A stretch of DNA of 7,241 nt, taken from positions 1 through 7,241 of the forward strand of contig CALXZS010000068.1 of the NCBI GenBank assembly GCA_944393305.1. The letters are read 5' to 3'. The stretch is from an uncultured Clostridia bacterium (GTDB lineage Bacteria; Bacillota; Clostridia; TANB77; CAG-508). The translations under genes were made by a program, and so were the position numbers. The notes below the pieces were generated by a model, which worked only from the letters and a program-made list of their open reading frames with translations, searched no databases and was not told where the DNA came from. The stretch's first letter is position 1. Each line of letters starts with the position of its first letter. Shown here in pieces: positions 5,180-7,241 of the stretch.

Positions 5180-5983
5180 ATGGCAGCTTTAACAGTAGTT
5201 CCTTTATTAGGAACATTAGCAATATTATTTATAATATTTAATGTAATAATTATTGCATTATTCATAACAACAATAATATTGGGTATTATTAGAATTACCA
5301 AAAAGAAATTTAAGAAGACATTTATAGTATTGTTGATTTTAACTATACTTTTGGCTTTTATAGATTTTATAATAATAAATAATTTTGTAAATTATGATGA
5401 TATACAAAGGCAAGAACAGATAAAAGAAGAAGGAGAAGAACTTGTTGCAATAAAGGACTATGATTATAGTAAAGTAGAACAATATTTAAATAATGGTTGG
5501 AATCCTAATGAAACAACAAAGGCTGTATATTATGCAATTAAATATAATCCAGAAGAAAACAAAGAAAAAGACGAATGGAGTATATTAGAATTGTTATTAA
5601 AAAATGGAGCAAATCCAGATGTGCAAATTTATGAAAAACCACAAGGGGTTAATACTCCACTTACTTATACAACAGAATGTGGCTATTATGGTGCAACAAA
5701 ACTTTTACTTGAGTATGGTGCAGATCCTAATTATCAAGAATCTAATATGAATAAAAATGGATTACTTGCTTTAAAATTTTATGATAATGATAAGGCAGCA
5801 GAAACATTACAGCTGTTATTAGACTATGGAACTGATTTAGACATAAGAACAAATGTAGGATATGGAGTAGATGAATCTGGTAGAGAAGAACTAAAGAATT
5901 TTGAAAATGATTATAGTAAAGTTAAAGAAAATGTACCAGATTATGATGCAATAGTTGGGATAATAGATAGATTAGAGTTATGA
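5180..5983 (+). CDS. Membrane-anchored ankyrin-repeat protein
   Basis: This is a 267-residue protein. The ATG at 5180 has AAGGGGGA at 5167-5174 with a 5-base gap. The N-terminus carries two hydrophobic helices (about 10-38 and 48-70) separated by a basic loop (RITKKKFKK). By the positive-inside rule the loop is cytoplasmic, so the C-terminal domain should be outside the cell. Residues about 73-90 form a charged linker. Ankyrin-type repeats follow: a degenerate one ending EQYLNNGWNPN (100-110), then ILELLLKNGANPDVQ (135-149), a good repeat NTPLTYTTECGYYGATKLLL plus EYGADPNYQ (158-186), and NGLLAL...LQLLLDYGTDLDIR (193-223), with a capping helix up to about 265. Ankyrin repeats bind other proteins, but no partner can be named. 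The gene lies 41 bases after the NUDIX remnant and 37 before the next small membrane protein, so the two probably share a transcript. Functional assignment beyond the domain type is not possible; an immunity or stress role is speculation. Confidence 0.9.
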   Translation: MAALTVVPLLGTLAILFIIFNVIIIALFITTIILGIIRITKKKFKKTFIVLLILTILLAFIDFIIINNFVNYDDIQRQEQIKEEGEELVAIKDYDYSKVEQYLNNGWNPNETTKAVYYAIKYNPEENKEKDEWSILELLLKNGANPDVQIYEKPQGVNTPLTYTTECGYYGATKLLLEYGADPNYQESNMNKNGLLALKFYDNDKAAETLQLLLDYGTDLDIRTNVGYGVDESGREELKNFENDYSKVKENVPDYDAIVGIIDRLEL

Positions 5984-6020
5984 TTATAGGGAGATAAATA
6001 GTAAGTATTGGAGGAAAAAT

Positions 6021-6344
6021 ATGTTAGGAATTTTTATTTTGTTAATAATAGCTATGCTGTTAGTAATTAAATTTTGTAAGAAGACAATGAAAATTGTGTT
6101 ATCTATTATAATTGTCTTAATTACATTATATTGTATCGTTATTTCTGTTGATATGAATAGAGTAAACAGTTTGAGAGAACCTATATTTGCAATAGTTAAG
6201 CAAGAAGATGATTCTTCTATGAAAACAATAGTATATCAAGGATTAGGCTATGAAGTTAAAATGATTAAAGATGTAACGGAAGATAAAACAGTAAAAGTAG
6301 AAATGTATATGTTTAATAAATGTATAGCAGGAGCTATTGAATAA
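6021..6344 (+). CDS. Small membrane protein of unknown function
   Basis: This is a 107-residue protein. The ATG at 6021 has GGAGG at 6010-6014 with a 6-base gap, so expression is credible. It has two hydrophobic helices (about 2-17 and 23-43) joined by the basic turn KFCKKTMK, and a soluble C-terminal part of about 60 residues that should face outside. That part contains NSLREPIFAIVKQEDD, then VYQGLGYEVKMIKDV. A central Y-x-GLGY-x-V motif after a short EPIFA strand recurs, as I recall it, in many small uncharacterised membrane proteins of clostridia and bacilli, but I cannot attach a family name. It follows the ankyrin gene after 37 bases in the same direction and is probably cotranscribed with it. 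It is followed by a small hairpin region and a clear terminator. Confidence 0.82.
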   Translation: MLGIFILLIIAMLLVIKFCKKTMKIVLSIIIVLITLYCIVISVDMNRVNSLREPIFAIVKQEDDSSMKTIVYQGLGYEVKMIKDVTEDKTVKVEMYMFNKCIAGAIE

Positions 6345-6384
6345 TCAGCACTATAAACTACAATCAATAAAGCAGATAATTAGT

Positions 6385-6408
6385 AATTTGTCTCGCAGAT
6401 TGCAAATT
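6385..6408 (+). repeat. Small inverted repeat after the membrane-protein gene
   Basis: AATTTG (6385-6390) pairs with CAAATT (6403-6408), with an inner TCT-CGC-AGA. The right part, CGCAGATTGCAAATTTT, resembles the conserved right arm of the palindromic repeats upstream (CGCGGAACTGCAAAAT), so this could be a third, decayed copy. It may also serve as a weak terminator because TTTTAATTTT follows. Confidence 0.3.
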
Positions 6409-6448
6409 TTAATTTTAAATAAAATGAGTAAATAAATATAGGATTTAG

Positions 6449-6481
6449 AATGAGTATATTATTTTTGATATGCTCATTTTT
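6449..6481 (+). terminator. Rho-independent terminator
   Basis: AATGAGTATA (6449-6458) pairs with TATGCTCATT (6469-6478) over 10 base pairs, including one U-G pair, around a 10-base loop. A run of five T follows (6477-6481, sharing the last two bases of the stem). It ends the transcript of the ankyrin and small membrane protein genes and insulates it from the recombinase gene. A second AATGAGTA at 6423-6430 could compete for the same right arm. Confidence 0.65.
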
Positions 6482-6543
6482 AATTAAAATAAGGTAAAAT
6501 TTCTCATAAACCTCCTGAATTATGTAAAATGAACAAAATGTTA

Positions 6544-6549
6544 TATAAT
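6544..6549 (+). promoter_or_regulatory. Promoter -10 box for the recombinase gene
   Basis: A perfect TATAAT lies 46 bases before the recombinase start codon. At the expected distance upstream (about 6520-6526) there is only TTATGTA, a poor -35 box, so transcription may be weak or need an activator. It is the first such box after the terminator, which supports an independent transcript for the recombinase. Confidence 0.5.
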
Positions 6550-6594
6550 ATAGTTGTAGTTCTATATTGAAATATTTTAAAGGAGGTAATTGTC

Positions 6595-7241
6595 ATGAGA
6601 GAATTATTTGTAAACAAAGTGATCGACTTAACAAAAGAATTTCTAGACAATAACCAAAGAACAAAGTTAAAAGAAATACTAACAGAAATATGTTTAAATT
6701 ACCAAATAGAAATATTAGAGCAAAACCAAAGAGAAGCAATACAACACAATAATGAAGAATTATTAAATAAATTTATTTCTTCAAAAGAAATTGAAGGATG
6801 TTCAACAAGAACTTTAAATTACTACAAGGATAATATAACTAAAATGTTAGAAAAAATAAACTTACCAATTGAAGAAATTACTACTGAAATATTAAGAGAT
6901 TATTTAGCTGATTACAAAAATAGTTCTAAAGCAGGAATGGTAACAATAGACAATATCAGAAGAACATTATCAAGTTTCTTTGCTTGGCTAGAAAATGAAG
7001 ATTATATTGTAAAAAGTCCTGTTAGAAGAATACACAAAGTAAAGACCACTAAAAGAGTCAAAGAAACTTTAACTGATGAAAATTTAGAAAAATTAAGAGA
7101 TACTTGTTCAAATGTAAGAGATTTAGCAATATTAGAACTATTAATATCTACTGGTATGAGAGTAGGAGAACTAACTAAATTAAATATTTCTGATATGGAT
7201 TTTCAAGAAAGAAGTTGTATAGTTTTAGGAAAAGGAAATAC
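6595..7241 (+). CDS. Tyrosine recombinase/integrase (3' partial)
   Basis: This is a site-specific DNA recombinase of the XerC/XerD/phage-integrase family, acting on DNA in the cytoplasm to integrate, excise or invert segments. The ATG at 6595 has AGGAGG at 6581-6586 with an 8-base gap. The frame is open to the window edge, giving 215 residues and a partial codon. An N-terminal helical extension of about 53 residues precedes the SAM-like core-binding domain (about 54-140: LLNKFISSKEIEGCSTRTLN ... NIRRTLSSFFAWLENEDYI). The catalytic domain begins near 155 and shows the first catalytic arginine R189 in STGMRVGEL and the beta-strand lysine K213 in LGKGN. The HxxR, second His and nucleophilic Tyr lie beyond the window, so completeness cannot be judged. 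It resembles a large recombinase family of gut clostridia, often on integrative elements. Its presence beside broken genes supports an integration or rearrangement hotspot. It has its own promoter. Confidence 0.92.
   Translation, partial: MRELFVNKVIDLTKEFLDNNQRTKLKEILTEICLNYQIEILEQNQREAIQHNNEELLNKFISSKEIEGCSTRTLNYYKDNITKMLEKINLPIEEITTEILRDYLADYKNSSKAGMVTIDNIRRTLSSFFAWLENEDYIVKSPVRRIHKVKTTKRVKETLTDENLEKLRDTCSNVRDLAILELLISTGMRVGELTKLNISDMDFQERSCIVLGKGN

Noticed and set aside
4913..5222. Minus-strand open frames across the NUDIX remnant and the ankyrin gene start
   Set aside because: Their Phe/Ile/Leu-rich translations mirror AT-rich DNA, and they overlap the well-supported ankyrin start. No ribosome binding site was found.
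6480..6520. Minus-strand AGGAGG followed by ATG (start at 6507)
   Set aside because: It encodes only seven codons before a stop, the gap to the ATG is three bases, and no protein is recognisable. It may be a chance match.

Overview
The window is very AT-rich (roughly 27-30% GC by eye) and nearly all genes lie on the + strand. They have strong AGGAGG-type ribosome binding sites, heavy AAA/ATA/AGA codon use and the standard code (TGA is a stop at 5981). This suggests a low-GC Firmicute, most likely a gut-type member of the Clostridia. No rRNA, tRNA or CRISPR array is visible.

Layout, left to right. (1) Bases 2-2036 hold an ABC exporter pair of the bacitracin/lantibiotic-immunity type: the ATPase (5' end cut by the window) and a permease with a large extracytoplasmic domain. 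(2) Bases 2048-2250 hold the wreck of a carboxymuconolactone-decarboxylase-family gene that keeps only its first ~38 codons joined out of frame to a late segment. (3) Bases 2272-3345 encode an intact M20 metallopeptidase (ArgE/DapE-like). (4) Bases 3346-3803 form a gene-free stretch with two related hairpin repeats flanking a promoter. A perfect dyad sits in that promoter's unusually long 19-bp spacer, the layout of MerR-type promoters. (5) Bases 3804-4649 encode an intact aldo/keto reductase. (6) Bases 4652-5138 hold two more headless remnants: the S4-domain tail of a tyrosyl-tRNA synthetase and the tail of a NUDIX hydrolase. (7) Bases 5180-6344 hold two small membrane-protein genes in a row: an ankyrin-repeat protein with two N-terminal membrane segments and a 107-residue protein of unknown function. 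(8) Bases 6345-6594 hold a terminator and a promoter, followed from 6595 by the first 215 codons of a tyrosine recombinase that runs off the window.

The genes do not form one pathway. The best reading is an accessory region that has been rearranged repeatedly. Intact cargo genes (exporter, peptidase, reductase, ankyrin pair) alternate with broken ends of ordinary genes, next to a site-specific recombinase and small palindromic repeats. The most informative observations are the deletion scar in the decarboxylase remnant, the MerR-like promoter separated from the reductase by what looks like an inserted palindromic element flanked by direct repeats, and the uncharacterised ankyrin/small-membrane-protein pair. 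I do not see convincing evidence of a complete new biological system.
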